A stretch of DNA of 64,000 nt, from the NCBI RefSeq assembly GCF_011604685.1, contig NZ_CP050063.1:1200501-1264500 (forward strand), read 5' to 3'. The notes beneath the pieces are model-generated. The model was not told the DNA's origin, searched no databases, and saw nothing but the letters and a program-made list of their open reading frames with translations. Made by a program: the position numbers and the translations under genes. This document shows, piece after piece, positions 35,115 through 44,012 of this stretch. The stretch comes from Spirosoma aureum (GTDB lineage Bacteria > Bacteroidota > Bacteroidia > Cytophagales > Spirosomataceae). Position 1 is the first letter of the stretch; each line of letters opens with the position of its first letter.

Positions 35115-36674
35115 ATGAGAATTTCCTTTTTCGTTTTTTGTTGGCTTTGTTTTCTGGGGGGATGTTCTAGTACATCGTACGGACAACGAATGAATCAGTA
35201 TTCGGCTGAAGTAGGAGGAATGGCTTCATCTGATCAAACGCCTTTCTGGTTGCGTGCCAATCAATATGGTACAGTGCCACTGACTACTCCATTCCTGCGT
35301 CTGAATGTCAACCTGCATTCCGATTACCAGCCAACAGACAGCACAGGTTACCGTCATAAATCAGATTGGGGTTACGGTTTAAATGTTGTGGCTAATGCTG
35401 GACAAAACAGCCAGTTTTTACTCCCGGAAGCATACATCAAAGGCCGATTAGGGGCGTTTGAATTTTATGCCGGTCGCCGAAAAGAAATCGTTGGGCTGGT
35501 TGATACGCTCCTGACAACGGGGGCTTATGCCTGGTCAGGAAATGCGCTTCCGATTCCTAAAATCCAGATTGGGTTACCAACCTTTACGCCGATTCCATTT
35601 ACAAAAGGGGTCATATCTGTGTTAGGTGCCTGGGCACACGGCTGGTTCGAAAATTCTGATCGCCTGGTGAAAGGTTCTTACTTACATCATAAATATTTCT
35701 ATTTGCGATTGGGTAAACCATCCTGGCGGGTTCGTCTATACAGCGGATTTAATCACCAGGTTATCTGGGGGGGGTATGCTGATCCTAAAGTATTGGGTCC
35801 TGTTGTTGCCGTAGATGGAAAATTGCCATCGAGTTTACGGTACTACCCGAACGTAATTTTAGGGACGAGGGGCAATGATTTCGCCAATGATAATAACCTT
35901 ACCTCATTTGAAGATAACCGCATCGGCAATCATTTGGGCTCGCTCGATTTAGCCGCCGATGTTGACTTCAATTCCTGGAATCTCTACGTCTACAGACAGT
36001 TTCTGTACGATGACGGATCGTTGTTTTATGGAACAAACATCCAGGATGGGCTCAATGGGTTACGGATCAAGAACCTGACTGAGCCAACCGGATCCGCATT
36101 TTTTCTGCGGCAATTTACATTTGAATACCTTTTCACTGGTAGTCAGGGTGGATCCGAGTTCGTCATCGACGATCCTGAGCGCCGTGGACGTGATAATTAT
36201 TTCAATCACAGCCAGTTTGTTGACGGCTGGACCTACTTTGGCCGTACAATAGGTACACCCTTTTTGATGCCTAGAACTGAAATTAATCCGGATTTATCTA
36301 CGTTTAGTAGCGCTATTGCCAATAACCGGGTTAGCGTGTTTCATGTCGGTCTTAGTGCTTTGTTGTTTAATGCAATTGACTTAACTACACGGCTATCCTA
36401 CAGTATTAATGCCGGAACGTACGACATACCGTTTGTTAATCTTCCCCGACAGTTTTCGGGTTTAGTAACTTTAGGGGTACCCATCAATATTTTGGGGGGT
36501 GCCGTTATTAACGGATCGATTGCGGCCGACGCCGGAAAATTACTGCCAGGAAGTGTTGGCGCTTATCTGGGACTGAAGAAAACGGGTTTTCTGGGCAGTC
36601 AACCATCACGAACTAAACCAGTTACAAATCCGAAGAGACGCTCAGCACGTGAAACGCCGAACTACCGTTGGTAA
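35115..36674 (+). CDS. Capsule assembly Wzi family outer-membrane protein (copy 2)
   Basis: A second Wzi-family protein, 519 residues. The N-terminal signal ends in FLGGCSSTSYGQ, so it may be processed as a lipoprotein at Cys or as an ordinary exported protein after SYGQ. The family domain has YSAEVGGMASSDQTPFWLRA, FEFYAGRRKEIVG and GAYAWSGNALPIPKIQIGLP, all closely matching copy 1. It follows the initiating transferase by 42 bases and is probably co-transcribed with it. A basic C-terminal tail (RTKPVTNPKRRSARE) is absent from copy 1. Duplicate Wzi proteins may act on different polymers or at different stages. Confidence 0.9.
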   Translation: MRISFFVFCWLCFLGGCSSTSYGQRMNQYSAEVGGMASSDQTPFWLRANQYGTVPLTTPFLRLNVNLHSDYQPTDSTGYRHKSDWGYGLNVVANAGQNSQFLLPEAYIKGRLGAFEFYAGRRKEIVGLVDTLLTTGAYAWSGNALPIPKIQIGLPTFTPIPFTKGVISVLGAWAHGWFENSDRLVKGSYLHHKYFYLRLGKPSWRVRLYSGFNHQVIWGGYADPKVLGPVVAVDGKLPSSLRYYPNVILGTRGNDFANDNNLTSFEDNRIGNHLGSLDLAADVDFNSWNLYVYRQFLYDDGSLFYGTNIQDGLNGLRIKNLTEPTGSAFFLRQFTFEYLFTGSQGGSEFVIDDPERRGRDNYFNHSQFVDGWTYFGRTIGTPFLMPRTEINPDLSTFSSAIANNRVSVFHVGLSALLFNAIDLTTRLSYSINAGTYDIPFVNLPRQFSGLVTLGVPINILGGAVINGSIAADAGKLLPGSVGAYLGLKKTGFLGSQPSRTKPVTNPKRRSARETPNYRW

Positions 36675-36756
36675 TAGCTAATAGTAACTACTTCAGATCG
36701 TCAGTTTTTTTAGCTAATTTCGAACGAACGGGTATTATCTGTAAGGTTGCTAGGTT

Positions 36757-36764
36757 TATTTTTG
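36757..36764 (+). promoter_or_regulatory. Candidate -7 box for the serine hydrolase gene
   Basis: TATTTTTG matches TAnnTTTG about 54 bases before the preferred ATG at 36818. No TTG is found at the usual distance upstream. Confidence 0.4.
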
Positions 36765-36817
36765 TGCATAAATAATAAGTAGAGTAAGCGTAAAACATGT
36801 GTGTGAGGATGGTGCGG

Positions 36818-38059
36818 ATGAACAAAATCTGGAGTACAATAAGTGTATTAGTCCTGCTAAACCTTATTCTTTCCTGTGGCCAGAGTACACAGAAGCAATT
36901 GGATAAGTCAGCGAATGCCCTGCGCACGTGTGCCGATGAGCAAGTACTAACTTCCAACCAGCAAACAACGATTCGCCAGCAGATTAATGCCGATGAAAAA
37001 GCGCAGCAGATTGAGCGTATTTTTCAGCAGAAAGTTCGCGAGGGGTTGAATGGGAATGTGCTGGTGGCTCAGAAAGGCATGGTTCTCTACAAACATTGCT
37101 TTGGCCTGGGCCATTTTGAACGAGGTGCCCGAGATACACTGGTCGAAGACTCTAAATTCCAGCTGGCATCCCTCTCCAAAACCTTTACTGCCGTTGGAAC
37201 CCTTAAATTAATTGAGCTCGGTAAGCTTAATTTTGAGGATACCATTCAGAAATTTTACCCGGAATTCCCCTATCATGGCATTACGATTCGTCAGTTGCTG
37301 AGCCATCGAAGCGGCTTGCCCAATTATCAATATGCCTTCGACGATAGTATGAAGGTGAATTTCTACAAAAAAGAGAAGCCATACCCGACCAATGCGACCA
37401 TTATGCACTGGTTTGCAACGGTCAAACCAACACCGCACGCCTATAACGTACCGGGGAGAGGCTTTAGTTACAGCAATACAAACTACATGGTTCTGGCGTC
37501 CATAATCGAAAAAGTGACGGGCAAGAGCTATGAAGCCTATATTCATTCGGCAATTTTTGAGCCTCTGGGCATGCACCAGACCTTTGTTGCTACGACTAAA
37601 AACGACTCACTAAATTACCACCGGACCGCAGGTTACCAGTGGAATAGGCGAATACCTAAAGATTATTACGACGATGTAGTAGGAGATAAAGGGATCTATT
37701 CGACAATTGGCGATTTATTCCGTTGGTATCGGGCGCTTAACGGGGATTGTGTGTTGCAGAAAAAGACACTGAAAGAGGCATTTATACCCAGAAGCTTCGA
37801 ACGGAAAGGCGCGAAGAACTATGGATATGGGTTCCGAATGATGTTGAACGACAGCAACCAACCTGAATTTATCTATCATTCAGGCTGGTGGAAGGGCTAT
37901 AATACCATGTTCTGGTTTAGCCCCAAAGATGAATACGTCATTATCATGCTCGGTAATAAGTACAATAAAACGGTCTATCGGGTCAAAGAACTCATTGACG
38001 TGTTGCATGGGGGGGGCAAAAATTCAGAGGTAACTGATGACGCAGAAGCCGAAATATGA
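36818..38059 (+). CDS. Serine hydrolase of the beta-lactamase/PBP family, putative lipoprotein
   Basis: A class-C beta-lactamase-like fold used by esterases, D-amino-acid peptidases and PBPs. The N-terminus MNKIWSTISVLVLLNLILSC is a lipoprotein signal with the Cys at residue 20; an in-frame ATG at 36797 is also possible. Active-site motifs are SLSK (Ser at about residue 118), Tyr in the YSNTNY segment, and HSG in IYHSGWWKGYN. QLLSHRSGLPNY is the classical family signature. Length 413 residues. It is followed by its own terminator. Substrate unknown; cell-envelope peptide or ester cleavage is the usual inference. Confidence 0.9.
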   Translation: MNKIWSTISVLVLLNLILSCGQSTQKQLDKSANALRTCADEQVLTSNQQTTIRQQINADEKAQQIERIFQQKVREGLNGNVLVAQKGMVLYKHCFGLGHFERGARDTLVEDSKFQLASLSKTFTAVGTLKLIELGKLNFEDTIQKFYPEFPYHGITIRQLLSHRSGLPNYQYAFDDSMKVNFYKKEKPYPTNATIMHWFATVKPTPHAYNVPGRGFSYSNTNYMVLASIIEKVTGKSYEAYIHSAIFEPLGMHQTFVATTKNDSLNYHRTAGYQWNRRIPKDYYDDVVGDKGIYSTIGDLFRWYRALNGDCVLQKKTLKEAFIPRSFERKGAKNYGYGFRMMLNDSNQPEFIYHSGWWKGYNTMFWFSPKDEYVIIMLGNKYNKTVYRVKELIDVLHGGGKNSEVTDDAEAEI

Positions 38060-38063
38060 GTAG

Positions 38064-38087
38064 AGCCGATCACCCGGTCGGCTTTTC
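38064..38087 (+). terminator. Terminator after the serine hydrolase gene
   Basis: AGCCGA and TCGGCT form a stem around an 8-nt loop, followed by TTTTCT, starting 5 bases after the stop codon. Confidence 0.7.
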
Positions 38088-38129
38088 TGTACTCATGAAT
38101 GTCTGCTCATTGTTAACCCGTTGCCTTTT

Positions 38130-39056
38130 ATGCGCGCCTTATTTGTTACGACGCTTTTGACTATGCTCCTTACGCAAACTGCCCGCTCGCAGGAAATCCT
38201 GAAATTATGGCCCGATAATGCCATCCCCAATGCCATTGCTGGCGTGCAGATTGACGAAAAAGCTGAACCCGGTAGTGATGGCATTATGCGTATTAGTAAC
38301 GTGTCGGTGCCAACACTTACTGCTTATTTACCCGCCAAAGGGAAAGAAACAGGTGCTGCCGTAATGATTTGCCCCGGTGGTGGTTACTCGATCCTGGCGT
38401 CAGGACATGAGGGGGTCGATGTGGCCAAGTGGTTCAATGAGATGGGCGTGACGGCTTTCGTGTTGAAATACCGTCTGCCTAATGAGAAAATCATGACCAA
38501 TCAGCAGGAAGTTCCGCTGCTGGACGCGATGCAGGGTATGCTGCTGATTCGGCAAAATGCGGCCAAATATGGCATTGATCCTAATAAAATTGGCGTAATG
38601 GGCTTCTCCGCGGGTGGACACCTGGCAGCAACACTTGCTACCCACTATCATCGGGGACCTAAGGCCAGTGAGCAGTCCAAGCCGAATTTCGCTATTCTCC
38701 TGTATCCGGTGGTAACCTTCGGTGATAAAGCGCACGTCGGTTCGCGGGATAAATTATTAGGGAAGTTGAATACCTCGCCTGAGATGATTGCTTACTATTC
38801 GAACGAGCTACAGGTCAGCAGCCAGACGCCACCAACGTTTCTGGTTCACTCGGAAGATGATAAGGCCGTTCCGGTTGAAAACAGCATTAATTATTACCTC
38901 GCCTGCCTGAAAAATAATATTCCGGTTGAAATGCACCTTTACCCCAAAGGTGGTCATGGCTACGGGCTTCGCACCGCAAAATTCGGATCACTCAATACAT
39001 GGCCCGAAACCTGTAAAGCCTGGTTAATGGCCTTGACCGCCCCTAAACATAATTAG
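38130..39056 (+). CDS. Secreted alpha/beta hydrolase (acetyl-esterase/xylan-esterase-like)
   Basis: A signal peptide (MRALFVTTLLTMLLTQTARS) is followed by an alpha/beta hydrolase domain of the type found in carbohydrate esterases and BD-FAE-like enzymes. The oxyanion region is MICPGGGYSILA, the nucleophile elbow is GVMGFSAGGHLA, the acid is in LVHSEDDKAVP and the base in KGGHGYGLR, so the triad is complete. The ATG at 38130 was preferred over an upstream in-frame TTG at 38121. It probably removes acyl groups from sugars in the periplasm or outside. Its place near an acetylated-polysaccharide locus is suggestive but the strand gap and terminator separate them. Confidence 0.88.
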   Translation: MRALFVTTLLTMLLTQTARSQEILKLWPDNAIPNAIAGVQIDEKAEPGSDGIMRISNVSVPTLTAYLPAKGKETGAAVMICPGGGYSILASGHEGVDVAKWFNEMGVTAFVLKYRLPNEKIMTNQQEVPLLDAMQGMLLIRQNAAKYGIDPNKIGVMGFSAGGHLAATLATHYHRGPKASEQSKPNFAILLYPVVTFGDKAHVGSRDKLLGKLNTSPEMIAYYSNELQVSSQTPPTFLVHSEDDKAVPVENSINYYLACLKNNIPVEMHLYPKGGHGYGLRTAKFGSLNTWPETCKAWLMALTAPKHN

Positions 39057-39404
39057 TGTGTTTAGACGCTAAGCTATTTTCCTGTAAGGCAATCACCCTA
39101 TTGCCTGAATGGATTCGCTGCTGGTCGATAGCGTTGACAGTACCTTTTCGGCAGCTCACGAAAAAAGGCTTCTCCATCAATCATCCAGAACATAGCGCCC
39201 TGCATAAACGCCGGGCGAAGCAGTTGTCTGTTCTAGCAGACTACGCAACAGAATCGGTAGAGAAGTATAGATCGATAGCAAAACCCGGCGGATATCCAAC
39301 GCTTAATAAAATAAGGTACGTTTAATAAATAGGCGTTAGCCGTAATTATTGATGCCCAATGGCATTCAATAACTTGCTGAATCGTAGGGCGACAACTTGC
39401 TCCG
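39057..39404. other. Gene-free stretch
   Basis: These 348 bases hold no gene I can support. A frame of 89 codons beginning with GTG overlaps the esterase stop, but its composition is not protein-like. No clear terminator or promoter was recognised. Confidence 0.45.
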
Positions 39405-40409
39405 ATGACCTCTTTTATGCGAAAACTATCTACACAAACAGTAACACTTTCTCTTATTTTACTGGTTGGCCTGTTCTGGCAATGCGAGGACATTCCGCCG
39501 ACAGCCTCCAGATTGGTCTACGTGAGCGCCGACCAGAATGACATGGCTCGCCGGGTAACTACCGACTGCGCATTTCGGTATAACATTGTTAATACCTTTA
39601 AAAGACTCAACAACGACGGCCAACGGGCGGCCATTCGGGCTGGGTTTGATCTGTGGCAAAAAGTAAATCCCAATCTCGGCTTTCTGGAATTACCGAACCG
39701 ATCCGTGCTGGCGGTTAAGTTTGTCGATCCATCAGAAATACCCAATCAGACGGCTACATCAACGGTAGGTTTGGTAAGAGGGGCAGCAACCGTGACAGGC
39801 GGGCTTCGTAGAGAAAGTAACGGAACCTACACCATTTTATTAAGCGACACCTACGACTGGAGCGAAACGGCATTGACCAAGGCCATTGCTTACCATGCGG
39901 GTCTCTTTCTGGGAATGGCTACTTCTGCCGAATCGAGTTCGCTGATGTCGACGCTATTTGTCGGGCAATCGATTCGTGCTTCAAAAGCAGATTCCGCAGC
40001 GATCAATAAACTGTATACAACTACTTGCAAAGACCTTACTGTGAGTTATATGCCCTTTACGCTGCAAGTAAATGGACCAATTACTAAAACGGTCAGGTTA
40101 GATAAGCAAGGTATCATTTCGGTAAAAGCTACTGGACTCATAACTGTAGGTTCATTTGTTGGTATTTCGGGGCCAGATGGGAAAGATGGGCTTTTTGGCT
40201 TTCCAATTCCTCAATATAGCATTGTACCAGAGTTTCTCCATGCTTCCTTAATGTACAAACTCAACAATGAAGCGAACTGGCATTATTGTAGTAAGGAGTG
40301 CAGTTTTTCTACGCCTGAAACACAATATGCTGATTTTACATTTGGGGTCAATGATCTCAATTTAACCGACAATACCGGTGCCTATACGGTAGTCGTGGAT
40401 TACAAATAA
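39405..40409 (+). CDS. Matrixin-like protein with all zinc ligands lost (putative pseudoprotease)
   Basis: A putative lipoprotein signal (TLSLILLVGLFWQC) precedes a matrixin-like domain. AIRAGFDLWQKVNPNLGFLEL fits the family segment before the catalytic helix. Where active matrixins have HExGHxLGLxHS, this protein reads YHAGLFLGMATS in perfect register: both His of the helix, the Glu and the third His are replaced, while the Gly turn and the following SSLMS (Met-turn position) remain. A beta-rich domain of about 120 residues ends the protein. The fold is thus probably kept without catalysis, perhaps for binding or as an inhibitor. The gene lies 39 bases before the CHAT protease gene. Start is ATG at 39405 or 39417. 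Confidence 0.65.
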   Translation: MTSFMRKLSTQTVTLSLILLVGLFWQCEDIPPTASRLVYVSADQNDMARRVTTDCAFRYNIVNTFKRLNNDGQRAAIRAGFDLWQKVNPNLGFLELPNRSVLAVKFVDPSEIPNQTATSTVGLVRGAATVTGGLRRESNGTYTILLSDTYDWSETALTKAIAYHAGLFLGMATSAESSSLMSTLFVGQSIRASKADSAAINKLYTTTCKDLTVSYMPFTLQVNGPITKTVRLDKQGIISVKATGLITVGSFVGISGPDGKDGLFGFPIPQYSIVPEFLHASLMYKLNNEANWHYCSKECSFSTPETQYADFTFGVNDLNLTDNTGAYTVVVDYK

Positions 40410-40448
40410 CCTGAATTACCTTCCTCTTAGTTAGCCTTCTTCTGTTCC

Positions 40449-43277
40449 GTGAACTGCCGATCTGCCTGCTGGCTGTTGCTTCTGCTCCTTTGGGTGCCCA
40501 GACTTACGTGGGCGCAGGCGGCCCTGTCTGATAAATACCGCCAGCGGGCCGAGTCGCTTTATGGCGAGGGGAAATATGAGAAAGCCATAATCTGGTACGA
40601 AAAAGCCTTTGGGCTGGTGCAGCATAGCGACCCCGTACGGGCAGCCAACCTCTGCGTTGACCTCAGCAGCATGGATTACATGAAGAACCATACCCGTAAG
40701 GCTACCGACCGTTGCCTGCTCGGGCTGCGCTACATTAATCCATTGAAAACAGCCCCTGACTCGGTTCGTTTTAAGCTCTTTTCGAGCTTAGGGACGTATT
40801 ATATAGCCCTATACCGGAATGATTCGGCACTCTATTATTTCCACAAAGCCAATGCATTGTTAGCACAAAATCCACGCATTGAAGCACAGATTGCGCTTTA
40901 TGTGCTTTACCATTTTAACAACCAGGGGAGTTGGTTTTTTAAAATGGGCAATTACACTAGAAGCCTCTCGTATTTAGCTAAGTCACGAGAGTTAGCCATA
41001 AAGTATAATCTGTCGGAGGAAATTTCTTATATAGAAAGTAATCTAGCGGGGTGTTACAGTGCAATGGGTGTTGTTAAGGAAGCATTAGCACATAGATTAT
41101 TAGCCAATAAATTTTATCGAAAAAGAGATATTCGTAAATGTGGAAATTTATCAGGTATTGGTTGGGCTTTATATGGATTAAAGCGTTACTCTGAAGCTAT
41201 AAGCTATTTTGATCAATCAGAACGATTGATATTTGAATTACGTCTGGGGAAAAAAACAACAGATTATTTATCAGATCAAATCCATCTTTGGCGCATGATG
41301 AGCAACTGCTATCGAGCAGTTAACCAATTGTCGACATCCGATCACTTTATCGATCAGGCAACTCGCTTGCACTATCAATACATAGGTAATCAAGGCTCTT
41401 TATTGGCTCAGGTGTTGCTAGAAAAGGGGAAACTCTATGAAGCGCGGAATGAGCCCGAACGGGCTCTAAGGTCCTATCAGGCTGCTATTCGGGCCGTTTG
41501 CCGCGATACAACCGGATTGACGAATAATTGGCGAAACCCTTCGGCTGAAACTGCTTCTGATGAAGCCACTTTACTACTGGCCGCTACCCATAAAGCGGCT
41601 GCTCTGAAAAAACAGTATGACGCCACGCACAAAAATACTTACCTGAACGCATCGGTTGACACCTACCGCTATTGTGTCAGACTTCAGCAGCGCATTCGGC
41701 ATGGAATCGATACCGATCAGTCGCAGGTTATTTTTTCAGACCGCCAGCACGCGCTTGTGCCCGATGCCATAGCGGCTACATTCGAAGCGTACCAGCATCA
41801 GCCAGGCACAGCGTTGCGAGAGGCCCTGTTTCAGCTTTTCGAGCAGGCGCAGGCCAGTAGTCTGCGCGAAGCCTTCCTGTTGAATACCATAAAACCCCAG
41901 ACTATACCGGGCCCCATGCTCGAACGGGAGCAACGCCTGAAAAAACGGATCAGTGAGCTGAAAAAACGTTCGGTAAGCGATACGGCCGCGAGTACTGAAC
42001 TTACGGCTTGCCAGCTCCAGTGGCACCAGCTCATGGAAACGTTCCGCCAGGATTATCCGGCCTATTACCGGCTCAACTATCAGGATGTGGCCATGAGTAG
42101 CCGAGCCCTACAGCAGCAACTGGGCCATCAGGCTGCCTACATTGCCTATGTTCGGCGGGGGGCTTCACTATTTATCCTGGTGGTTACCGATGGGGCCATT
42201 GATGTTATTCGTCAGCCCATCGATGCGGCTCGTTTCGATGAGCAGTTGGTAAAATTGAGTCAGGAACTTTACCATGACCCCGTGCTGGGACGATACAACG
42301 GAACGGCCTATGCCGCAGGGTTGTATGCCGCCTGCATCGAGCCGATTCGGAAGCAGCTGGCGGGCAAAACACGGCTCGTTATCAGCCGCGACTGGAGCTT
42401 TAATTTTTTGCCATTCGAAGTGCTTGAAACGGGCAGGCAGTCGCGGGATTACCTGACCCGCCATGTAGCTATTGCCTATGCCTTTTCGGCCCAGTCGTTT
42501 TTCGATGTACACCAACGTTCTGCCAGTACCAACCCCGTGCTGGTGATGGCCCCATTTGCGCGGGCTGAGGCACTTGAATCAACCGTCAACCGCCAGGGTA
42601 CAGCGCAGACACTTGCATCGAGCGAAGCCGAAGCCCGTAGCATTGGTGGCGATGTGCTGATTGGCCCTGAAGCCAATTTGCCGAATTTTCTGCAAACAAG
42701 TTTCGATCGGCCGGTTATATACTTTGCTACGCATGCCAAAACCGACGACGCCGATCCGGCCAACTCCTACATCGCGTTTTATCCCGGCGAAACGGATAAA
42801 CTTTATACCGACGACATCTATAATCTGTCGCTGTCATCCACGGGACTGGCTGTACTGGGGGCCTGCGAAACCGGGTCGGGCCAGATCAGGAAAGGGGAAG
42901 GAATTCTGTCACTGGCGCGGGCGTTTGCGTATGCGGGGTGCCCATCAGTTGTCACGACACTCTGGAAAGCCAATGACGAAACCACGTCTTTTCTGACCAT
43001 TCGGCTCCACCATTATTTGGAGGAGGGCATGTCTACCGATCGGGCGTTACAGCAGGCCCGACTCGATTTTTTCGAATCGCCGATATTCCCTAAATACGAT
43101 CATCCCTATTACTGGGCCAATTATACTTTGCTTGGCAACTATGATCCGGTGATGCCGGATGGGGATCAATCAATGGCCGTTTGGTGGCTGCTTCTTGTTG
43201 TGGGCATTGGTCTGCTTGTGTTCTGGCAGCGAAAACGATTGGTACGTACTTTAAGAGAAAAGGAGCAGGTGGCCTAA
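40449..43277 (+). CDS. Exported TPR-CHAT caspase-like protease with C-terminal membrane anchor
   Basis: CHAT domains are caspase-clan cysteine proteases. An N-terminal export signal (ACWLLLLLLWVPRLTWAQA) is followed by TPR repeats over about residues 25-340, a helical linker with charged coiled-coil character (about 480-520), and the CHAT domain at about 620-900. The catalytic dyad is His762 in YFATHAKT and Cys806 in LGACETGSG, both intact; the GEGILSLARAFAYAG and VTTLWKAND segments are typical. A single helix (WWLLLVVGIGLLVFW) anchors the C-terminus, leaving a basic tail in the cytoplasm, so TPR and CHAT should face the periplasm. The start is GTG; no nearby ATG exists. Sigma/anti-sigma genes lie downstream on the same strand. 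Confidence 0.9.
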   Translation: MNCRSACWLLLLLLWVPRLTWAQAALSDKYRQRAESLYGEGKYEKAIIWYEKAFGLVQHSDPVRAANLCVDLSSMDYMKNHTRKATDRCLLGLRYINPLKTAPDSVRFKLFSSLGTYYIALYRNDSALYYFHKANALLAQNPRIEAQIALYVLYHFNNQGSWFFKMGNYTRSLSYLAKSRELAIKYNLSEEISYIESNLAGCYSAMGVVKEALAHRLLANKFYRKRDIRKCGNLSGIGWALYGLKRYSEAISYFDQSERLIFELRLGKKTTDYLSDQIHLWRMMSNCYRAVNQLSTSDHFIDQATRLHYQYIGNQGSLLAQVLLEKGKLYEARNEPERALRSYQAAIRAVCRDTTGLTNNWRNPSAETASDEATLLLAATHKAAALKKQYDATHKNTYLNASVDTYRYCVRLQQRIRHGIDTDQSQVIFSDRQHALVPDAIAATFEAYQHQPGTALREALFQLFEQAQASSLREAFLLNTIKPQTIPGPMLEREQRLKKRISELKKRSVSDTAASTELTACQLQWHQLMETFRQDYPAYYRLNYQDVAMSSRALQQQLGHQAAYIAYVRRGASLFILVVTDGAIDVIRQPIDAARFDEQLVKLSQELYHDPVLGRYNGTAYAAGLYAACIEPIRKQLAGKTRLVISRDWSFNFLPFEVLETGRQSRDYLTRHVAIAYAFSAQSFFDVHQRSASTNPVLVMAPFARAEALESTVNRQGTAQTLASSEAEARSIGGDVLIGPEANLPNFLQTSFDRPVIYFATHAKTDDADPANSYIAFYPGETDKLYTDDIYNLSLSSTGLAVLGACETGSGQIRKGEGILSLARAFAYAGCPSVVTTLWKANDETTSFLTIRLHHYLEEGMSTDRALQQARLDFFESPIFPKYDHPYYWANYTLLGNYDPVMPDGDQSMAVWWLLLVVGIGLLVFWQRKRLVRTLREKEQVA

Positions 43278-43313
43278 ATCTATAAGGGTTGTACGCTGAG
43301 CAGAGCCTATAAC

Positions 43314-43345
43314 TAAAAATGAGCCCCGTTTGAGGCTCATTTTTA
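43314..43345. terminator. Bidirectional terminator between the CHAT gene and lipoprotein copy 2
   Basis: A stem TAAAAATGAGCC/GGCTCATTTTTA with an 8-nt loop; A/T runs on both sides. Its stem core is the same as in the larger hairpin at 43584-43648. Confidence 0.88.
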
Positions 43346-43353
43346 TGGCAAAA

Positions 43354-43536
43354 TCAATTCGGCCAGCCAGTCTTAGGTGGCTGATCGGCCTCGTCATCGG
43401 CGAGGGTGGGATGGGCTTCGGTGGTTTTTTTAACCGGAGCGGCTTGAGGGTCAACGGACTCCGACTGGCAGGAAGCCAGGGTAAAGGTGGTCGTCAGGGC
43501 GAACAGGACCAGCAGATTTTTAAGGTTGGTACGCAT
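43354..43536 (-). CDS. Small lipoprotein, tandem copy 2
   Basis: 60 residues: MRTNLKNLLVLFALTTTF, then a lipobox LASC (Cys22) and an acidic, proline-containing tail (PVKKTTEAHPTLADDEADQP) ending KTGWPN. It is nearly identical to copy 1 at 43646-43840. I do not recognise a family. A longer frame on this strand extends through the upstream hairpin and copy 1 but is out of register with copy 1, so the start is at 43536. It is divergent from the sigma operon and converges on the CHAT gene. It would be a periplasm- or surface-facing peptide anchored by lipid. Confidence 0.72.
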   Translation of the reverse strand: MRTNLKNLLVLFALTTTFTLASCQSESVDPQAAPVKKTTEAHPTLADDEADQPPKTGWPN

Positions 43537-43583
43537 GGGTTGAATAATTGGTAAAACGCTTAAAATTAGGCTTTTTCTGATCG

Positions 43584-43648
43584 TAAGCTTGCTTCTCTTA
43601 TAAAAATGAGCCCTTTGGAGGCTCATTTTTATAAGAGAAGCAAGCTTA
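43584..43648. terminator. Perfect 29-bp hairpin between the two lipoprotein copies
   Basis: Arms 43584-43612 and 43620-43648 are exact reverse complements around a 7-nt loop. The copy 1 stop codon lies inside the right arm. It should stop transcription on the minus strand, partly isolating copy 2. Confidence 0.9.
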
Positions 43649-43840
43649 ATTTCCGTCTCCACCATTGTTACCATTTTTGGGCGGTTGGTCGGCCTCGTCA
43701 TCAGCGAGGGTAGGATGGGCTTCGGTGGTTTTTTTAACCGGAGCGGCTTGAGGTTCAACAGGCTCCGACTGGCAGGAAGCCAGGGTAAAGGTGGTCGCCA
43801 GAGCGAAGAGGACCAACAGATTTTTAAGGTTGGTACGCAT
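43646..43840 (-). CDS. Small lipoprotein, tandem copy 1
   Basis: 64 residues: the same signal and lipobox as copy 2 (LASC at residues 19-22), the same PVKKTTEAHPTLADDEADQP tail, but ending in a glycine/asparagine-rich NGNNGGDGN. The start is the Met at 43840; a longer frame to 43888 adds an unlikely leader. A 6-bp inverted repeat GAATCC-cccc-GGATTC at 43871-43886 lies just upstream and could be an operator. Its promoter region is shared with the divergent sigma-factor gene, suggesting linked regulation. Function unknown. Confidence 0.72.
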   Translation of the reverse strand: MRTNLKNLLVLFALATTFTLASCQSEPVEPQAAPVKKTTEAHPTLADDEADQPPKNGNNGGDGN

Positions 43841-44012
43841 AAGAAAGCAGGATTTGAAGTTTGGGAAACCGAATCCCCCCGGATTCACAGCTTCACGTCC
43901 TGGCTTTTCACTTTTCCTGATGCGTGCTCAAAAATTTTTAATTTTTTTTTAAGTGTGTTACCTCGTCGGCATTGGGCGGCATAAAGACACAAAGAAGCTT
44001 TTATCCTTCCTC

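Larger units (their letters stand above)
43314..43840 (-). repeat. Tandem duplication of a lipoprotein gene plus its terminator
   Basis: Two direct copies (about 43314-43536 and 43601-43840) share about nine-tenths of their bases over the coding part and have the same AAAAATGAGCC hairpin core downstream. This points to a recent tandem duplication of gene and terminator together. Confidence 0.85.

Noticed and set aside
39056..39325. An 89-codon frame starting with GTG at the esterase stop codon
   Set aside because: Composition is not protein-like, there is no recognisable motif and the start merely overlaps a stop; I treat the stretch as non-coding.
43354..43758. A 134-residue version of lipoprotein copy 2
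   Set aside because: The extra 74 residues run through the perfect hairpin and through copy 1 out of its frame; the lipoprotein signal starts at 43536.
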